Assembly: GCA_036504515.1 (NCBI GenBank)
Contig: DASXVA010000001.1
Location: forward strand, 868,001-932,000
Direction of reading: 5' to 3'
Source: AWTP1-18 sp036504515
GTDB taxonomy: Bacteria > Pseudomonadota > Gammaproteobacteria > Burkholderiales > Rhodocyclaceae
DNA: 64,000 bases
Below are positions 43,913 through 50,989 of this stretch, piece by piece. The notes under the pieces were generated by a model that saw only the letters and a program-made list of their open reading frames with translations, was not told the origin of the DNA and did not search any database. The position numbers and the translations under genes are program-made. Numbering within the stretch: the first letter of the stretch is position 1; each line of letters opens with the position of its first letter.

Positions 43913-45010
43913 ATGCAAGTCGCCACTATCAGTTTCGACAAGTTCAATGCTTTGGCCGATCAGGATGCCCAGGCGCGCATCGTCGCCGCCAAGGCCAAGC
44001 TCGGCAAGCGTGCCGTTATTCTCGGTCACCATTATCAGCGGGCCGATGTGTTCAAACACGCCGACCTGTCGGGCGACTCCCTGAAGCTGTCCCGGCTGGC
44101 TTCCCAGACCGACGCAGAATACATTGTCTTTTGCGGCGTGCACTTCATGGCGGAAGTGGCCGACATCATGTCCAAGCCCGAGCAGATTTCCATTCTGCCC
44201 GACTTGGCCGCTGGCTGTTCCATGGCGGACATGGCCAATCTGGCCAAGGTCGAGCGCTGCTGGCGTGAGCTGTCCGAGGTGTTGAATCCCGACGAAAAGA
44301 TCACCCCGGTTACCTACATCAACTCCGCTGCTGACCTGAAAGCCTTCTGCGGCGACCACGGCGGCATTGTCTGTACCTCGTCCAATGCACCGAAGATTCT
44401 CGATTGGGCTTTCCAGCAACGGGAGAAGGTGCTGTTCTTCCCCGATCAGCATCTGGGCCGCTGGAGCGGATTCAAGAAAAACATTCCCCTGGACGACATG
44501 GTGGTTTGGGACCCGGATCAGGAAATGGGCGGGCTGACACCGGACCAGATCAATAAGGCCAAGATTCTGCTGTGGAAAGGCCACTGCGCTGTGCACCAGA
44601 TGTTCCAGCCCAACCACATCCTCAAGTTCCGTAACGAGCATCCCGACGGCATCGTTATTTCTCACCCGGAAAGTGCTTTCGAGGTATGCAAGCAGTCCGA
44701 CTACGTGGGCAGCACCGAATACATCCTCGACACCGTCAAGGCCGCGGCGCCCAACACCCGCTGGCTGGTAGGCACCGAACTGAATCTGGTGGAACGATTG
44801 GCGGAAGAAGTGAAGCACGAAGGCAAGATCGTGCAGTTCATGTCGCCCACCATCTGCATGTGTTCCACCATGCAGCGTATCGATCCCCAGCACTTGGCCT
44901 GGACCTTGGAAAACCTGGTGGAAGGCAATGTGGTCAATCGCATTGAAGTCCCGCCCCACGAAGCCGCCTTGGCCAAGGTTTCCCTGGACCGCATGCTGGC
45001 GATTTCCTGA
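43913..45010 (+). CDS. nadA: Quinolinate synthase A
   Basis: NadA condenses iminoaspartate with dihydroxyacetone phosphate to quinolinate, an NAD precursor, using a [4Fe-4S] cluster. The 365-residue protein has the start motif VILGHHYQRADV and GVHFMAEVADI, and candidate cluster cysteines in LAAGCSMADM, GIVCTSSNAPK and PTICMCSTM. Length is typical of the long form. The upstream 76-base gap to the divergent CHAT gene must hold both promoters. No nadB or nadC is seen in the window. Confidence 0.96.
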   Translation: MQVATISFDKFNALADQDAQARIVAAKAKLGKRAVILGHHYQRADVFKHADLSGDSLKLSRLASQTDAEYIVFCGVHFMAEVADIMSKPEQISILPDLAAGCSMADMANLAKVERCWRELSEVLNPDEKITPVTYINSAADLKAFCGDHGGIVCTSSNAPKILDWAFQQREKVLFFPDQHLGRWSGFKKNIPLDDMVVWDPDQEMGGLTPDQINKAKILLWKGHCAVHQMFQPNHILKFRNEHPDGIVISHPESAFEVCKQSDYVGSTEYILDTVKAAAPNTRWLVGTELNLVERLAEEVKHEGKIVQFMSPTICMCSTMQRIDPQHLAWTLENLVEGNVVNRIEVPPHEAALAKVSLDRMLAIS

Positions 45011-45104
45011 TCTGCGGCCTCGCCGCAGAACTGCTTCACAGTCCTCTTCAGAATTACTTGCCGGAACAGCCTTTAGGGCTATCCGGCAGGTCCCTCTCCG
45101 CCGT

Positions 45105-45110
45105 TATAAT
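45105..45110 (+). promoter_or_regulatory. Candidate -10 box upstream of argS
   Basis: A TATAAT hexamer 38 bases before the argS ATG. The -35 position (TCCGGC) is poor. A short hairpin, CTGCGGC/GCCGCAG, just after the nadA stop (45012-45028) may end the nadA transcript but lacks a T tract. Confidence 0.4.
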
Positions 45111-45148
45111 CGCGGCCTTTGTTGTCAATACCTTACGCATCTTCCGCA

Positions 45149-46816
45149 ATGTCCTTCGATTCCAAAGCTCACCTGTCCGACCTCCTGCGCGCGGCCCTTG
45201 CCAGCGTTGCCCCCGATCACGCCACGACTGAAATCCTGCTGGAACGTCCCCGGGACGCCAGCCACGGTGACTGGGCCAGCAATCTGGCCATGCAATTGGC
45301 CCGGGCCCTGAAGAGCAATCCGCGCAAGATCGCCGAAAGCCTGGTGGCCGCTCTGCCGGCGTCGGAATGGCTGGTGAAGGTGGACATCGCCGGTGCCGGT
45401 TTCATCAACTTCACCTTGGCTACTGCTGCCAAGACCCGGGTGGTGCAGGACATTTTCGCCGCCGGAGAAAACTACGGTCGCGGTACGGCCAAGGACGGCA
45501 AGGTGCAGGTGGAATTCGTTTCCGCCAATCCCACCGGTCCCCTCCATGTGGGCCATGGCCGCGGCGCTGCCGTGGGCGATTGCCTCAGCCGTCTGCTGCA
45601 AGTGGCGGGCTGGGACGTGACCCGGGAGTTCTATTACAACGACGCCGGCGCCCAGATCGACAACCTGACCCTGTCCGTGCAACTGCGCGGCAAAGGCCTG
45701 TCCACTGATGATCCGGCTTGGCCCGAAGGCGGCTATCGCGGCGACTACATTCTGGACGTGGCCAAGGCCTTCCTCGCCAAGGAATCCGTGGTGGCCGACG
45801 ATCAGAACGTCACCGCCAACGGCGACATCAACGATGCCGAGGCCGTTCGCCACTTTGCCGTGGCCTATCTGCGCCGTGAACAGGATCAGGATTTGCGCGC
45901 CTTCGGCGTAGGCTTCGACGTGTTCTCCTTGGAGTCGGCCCTTTACACCGGTGGCAAGGTCAAGGCGGCAGTGGAAACCCTGATCGCCAACGGCTACACC
46001 TACGAGCAGGACGGCGCCCTCTGGCTGCGCACTACCGACTTCGGCGATGACAAAGATCGCGTCATGCAGAAGAAGGACGGCGGTTACACCTACTTCGTGC
46101 CCGACGTGGCCTACCACTTGGACAAGTGGCAGCGCGGCTTCACCAAGGTCATCAACGAGCAGGGGGCCGACCACCACAGCACCGTGACCCGCGTCCGCGC
46201 CGGCCTGCAAGCCCTCAAGGCCGGCATTCCCCAGGGCTGGCCCGAGTACGTGCTGCACCAGATGGTGATGGTGATGAAGAACGGCGAAGAGGTGAAAATC
46301 TCCAAGCGCGCCGGCAGCTACGTCACCCTGCGCGACCTGATCGAGGAAGTGGGTTGCGATGCCACCCGTTACTTCCTGGTGGCCCGCCATCCCGATTCGC
46401 AACTGGTGTTCGACATTGATCTGGCCAAGTCCAAGAGCAACGAGAACCCTGTCTATTACATCCAGTACGCCCACGCCCGCATCTGCTCGGTGTTGAGTCA
46501 ATGGACCGGTGATCAAGCCGCTCTAGCCAAGGCCGACCTCAGCCCCCTGTCCAGCGAACGGGAACTGGCCCTCTGCGCCCGTCTCGCCAGCTACCCCGGC
46601 CTGATCGAAGCCGCTGCCCGGGAATACGCCCCCCATCTGGTGGCGACCTATCTCAAAGACCTGGCCGCGGATTTTCACGGCTGGTACAACAGCGACCGCG
46701 TGCTGGTGGACGATGCGGCGACACAGAACGCCCGTCTGGCCCTGGCCCTGGCAACCCGCCAGACCCTGCGCAACGGTTTGAACATTTTGGGCGTGCAAGC
46801 GCCGGAGAGCATGTGA
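45149..46816 (+). CDS. argS: Arginyl-tRNA synthetase
   Basis: Charges tRNA-Arg. The 555-residue class I enzyme has the N-terminal Add-1 domain, the HIGH-type motif in PLHVGHGRGAAVGD, the ArgRS-specific NDAGAQIDNL, a Rossmann core with HHSTVTRVRAGL and the KMSKS-equivalent region KISKRAGSYVTL, then an anticodon-binding alpha domain. The ATG at 45149 is chosen because MSFDSKAHLSDLLRAAL matches the family start; the longer frame starts with an unlikely GTT-rich leader. A SPOR-protein gene follows after one base. Confidence 0.97.
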   Translation: MSFDSKAHLSDLLRAALASVAPDHATTEILLERPRDASHGDWASNLAMQLARALKSNPRKIAESLVAALPASEWLVKVDIAGAGFINFTLATAAKTRVVQDIFAAGENYGRGTAKDGKVQVEFVSANPTGPLHVGHGRGAAVGDCLSRLLQVAGWDVTREFYYNDAGAQIDNLTLSVQLRGKGLSTDDPAWPEGGYRGDYILDVAKAFLAKESVVADDQNVTANGDINDAEAVRHFAVAYLRREQDQDLRAFGVGFDVFSLESALYTGGKVKAAVETLIANGYTYEQDGALWLRTTDFGDDKDRVMQKKDGGYTYFVPDVAYHLDKWQRGFTKVINEQGADHHSTVTRVRAGLQALKAGIPQGWPEYVLHQMVMVMKNGEEVKISKRAGSYVTLRDLIEEVGCDATRYFLVARHPDSQLVFDIDLAKSKSNENPVYYIQYAHARICSVLSQWTGDQAALAKADLSPLSSERELALCARLASYPGLIEAAAREYAPHLVATYLKDLAADFHGWYNSDRVLVDDAATQNARLALALATRQTLRNGLNILGVQAPESM

Positions 46817-46817
46817 C

Positions 46818-47471
46818 ATGAGCCGCGACAAGAAACCCCGCCAGAATGCTTCGCTTCAGTACGCTTCGCCGGCCAAGAGCCACGGCAGCACCGTGCTCGG
46901 TATCGTCATCGGGGTGGTGATCGGTGTTCTGATCGCCTTCGCCCTGGTCTGGTACATGAACCGCGCCACCATGCCCTTCCAGGACAAATCCAATCGCGGC
47001 GCGGCAACGGACAGCAAGAGCAGTTCTGCTCCGGCCGCTGCGGCTAAACCGGTGGCTCCCGTGGGCGCTCCTGGCAGCACTGCCCCCGAACCTTTGCCCG
47101 GCAAGCCGGGCGACAAGCCCGTAGAAAAACCCCGCTTCGAGTTCTACAACATCCTCCCCGGCAAGCAGGACGCCGCCCCGGATAGCGGCCCTGTGGTGGC
47201 ACCGCCCGTCGTTGAAAAGCCCAGTGCCGCCGAGCAGACCACCTACCTGCAGGTAGGTGCTTTCCAGAAGCCCGCCGATGCCGATAATCTCAAGGCCAAG
47301 CTGGCCATGATGGGCCTCGAAGCCAGCGTGCAGCAGATCAACATTCCCGACAAGGGTGTGCTGCACCGGGTTCGCACCGGCCCCTATAACCGCCTGGAAG
47401 ACATGAACAAGGTTCGCAGCCAACTGTCCCAGAGCGGAATTCAGGCCACCGTCGTCAAGGCCGGAAACTAA
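46818..47471 (+). CDS. SPOR-domain protein, FtsN-like
   Basis: A bitopic inner-membrane protein of 217 residues: a short basic cytoplasmic N-terminus, one membrane helix (about 26-47, VLGIVIGVVIGVLIAFALVW), an Ala/Pro/Lys periplasmic linker, and a clear SPOR domain at the end (YLQVGAFQKPADADNLKAK, ASVQQINIPDKGVLHRVRTGP). Layout and size fit FtsN-like divisome proteins, and linkage to argS and dsbA is common in betaproteobacteria. A short linker repeat region makes start-to-end alignment uncertain, but the domain is clear. Confidence 0.88.
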   Translation: MSRDKKPRQNASLQYASPAKSHGSTVLGIVIGVVIGVLIAFALVWYMNRATMPFQDKSNRGAATDSKSSSAPAAAAKPVAPVGAPGSTAPEPLPGKPGDKPVEKPRFEFYNILPGKQDAAPDSGPVVAPPVVEKPSAAEQTTYLQVGAFQKPADADNLKAKLAMMGLEASVQQINIPDKGVLHRVRTGPYNRLEDMNKVRSQLSQSGIQATVVKAGN

Positions 47472-47531
47472 TCGCCTGCAACGCAGTCCCAGCAACCGCA
47501 ACCCCTTCACCTACATTTGACGGAGCTTTCC

Positions 47532-48179
47532 ATGGGATTTATCAAATCGCTTCTGCTGGTCCTTGCCGCTGCTGGCTTTGCCGTCCTGGCGCCAACGGCT
47601 TCCGCCGCCGAACCCCTTGAAGGCAAGGACTACGTGGTACTCAGCCCCGCCGTATCTACCGACAGCCCGGGCAAGATTGAAATCACCGAGTTCTTTTGGT
47701 ACGGCTGCCCTCATTGCTTCCACTTTGAACCCACCTTCAACCAGTGGGTAAAGAAGCAGAGCAAGGACGTCGCGATCCGCTTCATCCCCGCTCCCCTCAA
47801 TCCCGCCTGGGCCGCTGGCGCCAAGCTGTACTACGCCTTGGATATTCTTGGCGTGCAGGAAAAACTGCGCAACGACATCTTTGTCGCCATCCATAACGAC
47901 CACCAGCTTTCCCCCACGGACGAACGCGGTTTCGCCACTTGGGTCGCCAAGAAGGGTGTGGATGCCACCAAGTTCTCCGAGGTGTACGGCTCCTTCGCCC
48001 TGCAAAGCAAAGTGAAGCGCGCCGCGCAGATCACCAATGACAACAAGATCGACGGCACGCCTTCCGTGGTGATCAACGGCAAGTACCGCATCCTTGAGCC
48101 TGCCGGTATGGCCCCCGAGCAATTCTTCCAAGTGGCCGACGCCCTGGTTGCCAAGGCCCGGAAGGAAAGTGGCAAGTAA
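47532..48179 (+). CDS. dsbA: Thiol:disulfide interchange protein DsbA
   Basis: Periplasmic oxidase that inserts disulphide bonds into exported proteins. The 215-residue product has a signal peptide (IKSLLLVLAAAGFAVLAPTASA), then a thioredoxin fold with the active site CPHC (FFWYGCPHCFHFEP, about residue 58), a helical insert, and the cis-proline segment (GTPSVVINGKYR). A GGAG ribosome site precedes the ATG at 47532. A strong terminator follows 28 bases after the stop and runs into the next gene. Confidence 0.96.
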   Translation: MGFIKSLLLVLAAAGFAVLAPTASAAEPLEGKDYVVLSPAVSTDSPGKIEITEFFWYGCPHCFHFEPTFNQWVKKQSKDVAIRFIPAPLNPAWAAGAKLYYALDILGVQEKLRNDIFVAIHNDHQLSPTDERGFATWVAKKGVDATKFSEVYGSFALQSKVKRAAQITNDNKIDGTPSVVINGKYRILEPAGMAPEQFFQVADALVAKARKESGK

Positions 48180-49008
48180 GAACGCCACCCTTTCCGCTCC
48201 CGAGAAACCCGCAGTGTTCCCAGCAAGTCAGGGACTGCGGGTTTTTTTAACGGGAGCTTCCTCCGGTATCGGTGCGGCCCTGGCGCGCCATTACGCCGGA
48301 CAGGGCGCCGTCCTTGGCTTGGCTGCCCGTAGAGGAACAGAACTCCAAGCACTTGCCGCAGCATTGACCGCCCGGTTCGGTACCGTGGTGCATTGCTATC
48401 CCCTCGACGTTACCGATGCCGCTGCTTTGGCTGCAGCGGCAAACCATTTCATCGAGCAGGTTGGGGTGCCCGACGTGGTCATCGCCAATGCCGGCATTTC
48501 CGTCGGCACTTTGGCCGAAGAAACAGAAGACTTGTCTGCCTTCAAACGGGTCTTCGAGGTTAACGTCATGGGCGTGGTCAACACCCTGGCGCCTTTTGTT
48601 CGTCCGCTGCGAGAAGCAGGCCGGGGGCGGCTGGTGGGCATTGCCTCTGTTGCTGGAGTAAGGGGCTTGCCTGGAGCCGGGGCCTATTCAGCCTCAAAAG
48701 CAGCCGTGGTCAAACTGATGGAAAGCCTGCGGGTAGAGTTGCGCGGCACCGGCGTCAAGGCGGTGACCATTTCCCCTGGTTACATTGAAACGCCCATGAC
48801 AGCGGTGAATGACTATCCCATGCCCTTCATTCTGCCTGTTGGCGAAGCGACACGTCGTATGGTCAAGGCTATTGATGCTGGCTGTAGCCACGCGATCATT
48901 CCCTGGCAGATGGCGGTGGCGGCGAAGTTGATGAGCTGGTTGCCGAATTGGCTGTATGACCGCTTGGCGGCCAGGGCTGGGCGGAAGCCTCGGGGGCTGG
49001 ATCTCTGA
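48169..49008 (+). CDS. Short-chain dehydrogenase/reductase (SDR)
   Basis: An NAD(P)-dependent oxidoreductase of unknown substrate. The Rossmann motif TGASSGIG appears about 40 residues in, followed by NAG (VIANAGIS), the catalytic Ser segment (VGIASVAGVRG), and YxxxK (YSASKAAV). The C-terminus is basic. The start is uncertain: GTG at 48169 overlaps dsbA by 11 bases, GTG at 48214 lies within the dsbA terminator hairpin, and neither has a clear ribosome site. Its first beta strand (RVFLTG) is encoded by the terminator's T tract, so expression may depend on readthrough. Confidence 0.82.
   Translation: MASKNATLSAPEKPAVFPASQGLRVFLTGASSGIGAALARHYAGQGAVLGLAARRGTELQALAAALTARFGTVVHCYPLDVTDAAALAAAANHFIEQVGVPDVVIANAGISVGTLAEETEDLSAFKRVFEVNVMGVVNTLAPFVRPLREAGRGRLVGIASVAGVRGLPGAGAYSASKAAVVKLMESLRVELRGTGVKAVTISPGYIETPMTAVNDYPMPFILPVGEATRRMVKAIDAGCSHAIIPWQMAVAAKLMSWLPNWLYDRLAARAGRKPRGLDL
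48208..48248 (+). terminator. Rho-independent terminator of dsbA, inside the start of the SDR gene
   Basis: The stem CCCGCAGT (48208-48215) pairs perfectly with ACTGCGGG (48234-48241) and is followed by seven T residues. It lies 29 bases after the dsbA stop and overlaps the first codons of the SDR gene. Confidence 0.85.
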
Positions 49009-49038
49009 GGTTGTTAACGGTGATGTTGGTTATCTACC

Positions 49039-49089
49039 GTTCGACCTGAGCGTAACGCGCAGCGTGAAGTCGAAGGGCTGGCGCGTTAC
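49039..49089. repeat. Interleaved inverted repeats after the SDR gene
   Basis: Two interlocked perfect palindromes: TTCGAC/GTCGAA (49040-49045, 49069-49074) and GTAACGCGC/GCGCGTTAC (49052-49060, 49081-49089). Together with the next repeat they fill the gene-free stretch 49009-49417, which otherwise shows no open frame of note. The arrangement resembles intergenic palindromic elements rather than a single terminator. Confidence 0.55.
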
Positions 49090-49108
49090 TCAAGTAGTGT
49101 TTGTATAG

Positions 49109-49250
49109 CCAAGACCGCGCCGGGAGTTCGCCCCTGCGGGCGACCTACTTTCTTGCTTCTGCAAGAAAGTAGGCAAAGAAGCAGCCCCGCCACACCGCCC
49201 CTACGGGGTTCCCTCCCGCCAAACCACCCGAACGGCCGGTCTTGCAAACT
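49109..49250 (+). repeat. Palindrome-rich intergenic repeat (left copy, flanking the TIR gene)
   Basis: The unit starts with CCAAGACCGCGC (49109-49120), then CGCCC-CTGC-GGGCG (49130-49143), a perfect 13-base inverted repeat CCTACTTTCTTGC/GCAAGAAAGTAGG (49144-49156, 49161-49173), CCCC-TA-CGGGG, and TCCCTCCCGCC (49210-49220). Two of these blocks recur in reverse orientation on the other side of the TIR gene (50447-50478). It looks like a REP/MITE-like element; whether other copies exist in the genome cannot be seen here. Confidence 0.6.
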
Positions 49251-49417
49251 AGCGGCTACGCCGCGTCGGACAGCAAGCCCGGACTACCCCGTTCGAATGG
49301 CTTGGTGTGAGGCGGCGTGGAACGGGATTGGACCGTGCCACATTAAACAGCGTAGCGTACTAATCGGGGACTATTCCTGATGTTCTCTGTTTCCGCTGCT
49401 AGTTAACTAATGGCTGC

Positions 49418-50275
49418 TTATGCCCTAATTACTTCAACCAACTTGTCAGCCAATTGTTTGACTCCAAGTGATGAGAGCAATGCGAATCTATCGTGCAGCC
49501 GGGGACAATACTCGTATACGTCGCTTGCTTCGATGTTGTGCCAAATCGGGAGAATGACATTCTGTTTGCTGAGTATTTCTCGTGCGTAGATTGAGTCAAA
49601 CTCAGCTTTAGTCCATCCTGCATTGGAGATGAAGTTAGGCGATAAGATGACAATGCACTTCTTTGCTTCCTTCAAGCCACGCTCAATACTCTCCCGTAAG
49701 CTATCCCCCACCTTGAGTGAGTATTCGTCATACCAGACAGGGCATAAGCGTTGAGTCATCTCATTTACAAGTTCACGTACCAGCGGTTCTTTATCCCGCG
49801 AGTCGTGTGAGATGAAAGCGAGTGGCTTGGATAATTCAGAGCATTGTTTGGCGTATTCACGATCGCGCACCATCACGCTCAACCCAAGCTCTTTTCCGAT
49901 GTCCCTAAGTATCTGCTGTTGGCTTACAGTCAAATTTGAATCGATATAGAGATAGACCCTACCACTGAAGGCGAGTTTGTCCAATCGATGCCGTTCTGGA
50001 CTATCAGTAAATCCAACGAATTGAGTTGCAGGTACATCTTCAGTAATGACACACCGGGCAGTGTCAGGCATTCTCAGTATGTACTCTACTTGTGCGAGTG
50101 TTGCTCCCTCGGGCACAAAGAAAGACCAGTACCGAACATTTTCCTCAAAAGAATATGAGATTTTTCCGAGGATAAGTTGTTGGTTAGTGCCATCCCGATT
50201 TTGTACATTCCATCCGGTTTCAGCATTCAATGCTTTAGCGGTCTTGTCGTAGTGTTTTTTGACATCAGTCATCAT
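49418..50275 (-). CDS. TIR-domain protein with uncharacterised N-terminal domain
   Basis: A 285-residue protein with a C-terminal TIR domain (about 152-285): LAFISHDSRDK opens it, VWYDEYSLKVGDSL forms the BB loop, and GWTKAEFDSI carries a Glu near 225 at the position of the catalytic residue of NAD-cleaving TIRs. The first 150 residues match no family I know and look alpha/beta (VRYWSFFVPEGATLAQVEYIL, RVYLYIDSNLTVSQQQIL). Codon use is visibly AT-richer than its neighbours, and inverted repeats flank the gene. Prokaryotic TIR proteins often act in phage defence; no ThsA, Argonaute or other partner is adjacent. Confidence 0.85.
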   Translation of the reverse strand: MMTDVKKHYDKTAKALNAETGWNVQNRDGTNQQLILGKISYSFEENVRYWSFFVPEGATLAQVEYILRMPDTARCVITEDVPATQFVGFTDSPERHRLDKLAFSGRVYLYIDSNLTVSQQQILRDIGKELGLSVMVRDREYAKQCSELSKPLAFISHDSRDKEPLVRELVNEMTQRLCPVWYDEYSLKVGDSLRESIERGLKEAKKCIVILSPNFISNAGWTKAEFDSIYAREILSKQNVILPIWHNIEASDVYEYCPRLHDRFALLSSLGVKQLADKLVEVIRA

Positions 50276-50446
50276 CTTTTATTGGGTTGCCAAGTATTCG
50301 ATCTATAGACGCAGGGGGTGTTCGTGCCAACACTGCCAATAATTTCACCACAAATCTCTTTGACATATCCTGATCGTGGCTATCACTCGAAGCCAAGTAG
50401 CCTTCTCTTGCCCTGTCGTTGAATGAAGAGCCCCTTTGGTCGGTTC

Positions 50447-50486
50447 GGCGGGAGGGAGCCGCATAAGCGCGGTCTTGGTTATGCGG
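50447..50486 (-). repeat. Right, inverted partial copy of the repeat flanking the TIR gene, with hairpin
   Basis: On the minus strand CCAAGACCGCGC (50478-50467) and TCCCTCCCGCC (50457-50447) repeat, in the same order, blocks of the left copy. They frame a perfect 8-base hairpin CCGCATAA/TTATGCGG (50459-50466, 50479-50486) whose loop is the CCAAGACCGCGC block. The PIN-protein stop codon lies in its outer arm, so it may also serve as that gene's terminator. Confidence 0.6.
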
Positions 50487-50985
50487 ATACCGCCTCAGAG
50501 GAACGGGCAGCTAACAACTCCGCCAACAACACCTCCGGCTTGAGTATCTGAAACATCCCTGCCAACTTCTGTCGTCGCGCACAGCGCAACAGTAGCTTGT
50601 CGGAGGTCACCAGCCAATGGGCGCCGGCATCCCGTGCCAGTTCGAGAAATTTCTGATCGTCCCTATCTTTGCAGCGGGGCAGTTCTGCGACTAAGGGGTC
50701 ACCTTGCCAGCAGAGTGCCTGTGCTTCGTAGGCGGCGTAGGCCGCGCCCTGTCGAGCCTGATCGAACTTGAACTGGGGGTAGGTGAGCACCCGCAGAAAC
50801 TCGTCCAGACAGTCGGGCCGGGTCAGGGCAATCCAGCGACCGGCGTCTACTTCGGCCCGCAAGGGCGCAAAGCGGCTGTCGGTGAAGGCCCAGAGGGAAA
50901 GGATGGCGTTGGTGTCAAAAACAACGCGCCGCAGGAGAGTGTCCTGCGGCGCGTCTTGGTGAGCACCGGTCTGTGCTGCCGTCAC
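50479..50985 (-). CDS. PIN-domain protein (putative toxin-like ribonuclease)
   Basis: A 168-residue PIN-domain protein of the COG1569 type. Acidic active-site residues are visible in VVFDTNAILS (Asp near 24), PDCLDEFLRVL, CKDRDDQKFLELA and VTSDK. PIN proteins cut RNA and many are VapC toxins, but no antitoxin gene lies on either side; the immediate neighbours are phaC and the repeat before the TIR gene. It starts at GTG only 4 bases after the phaC stop, so it is probably in the PHA transcript. The start could lie further in. Confidence 0.8.
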   Translation of the reverse strand: MTAAQTGAHQDAPQDTLLRRVVFDTNAILSLWAFTDSRFAPLRAEVDAGRWIALTRPDCLDEFLRVLTYPQFKFDQARQGAAYAAYEAQALCWQGDPLVAELPRCKDRDDQKFLELARDAGAHWLVTSDKLLLRCARRQKLAGMFQILKPEVLLAELLAARSSEAVSA

Positions 50986-50989
50986 GCTT

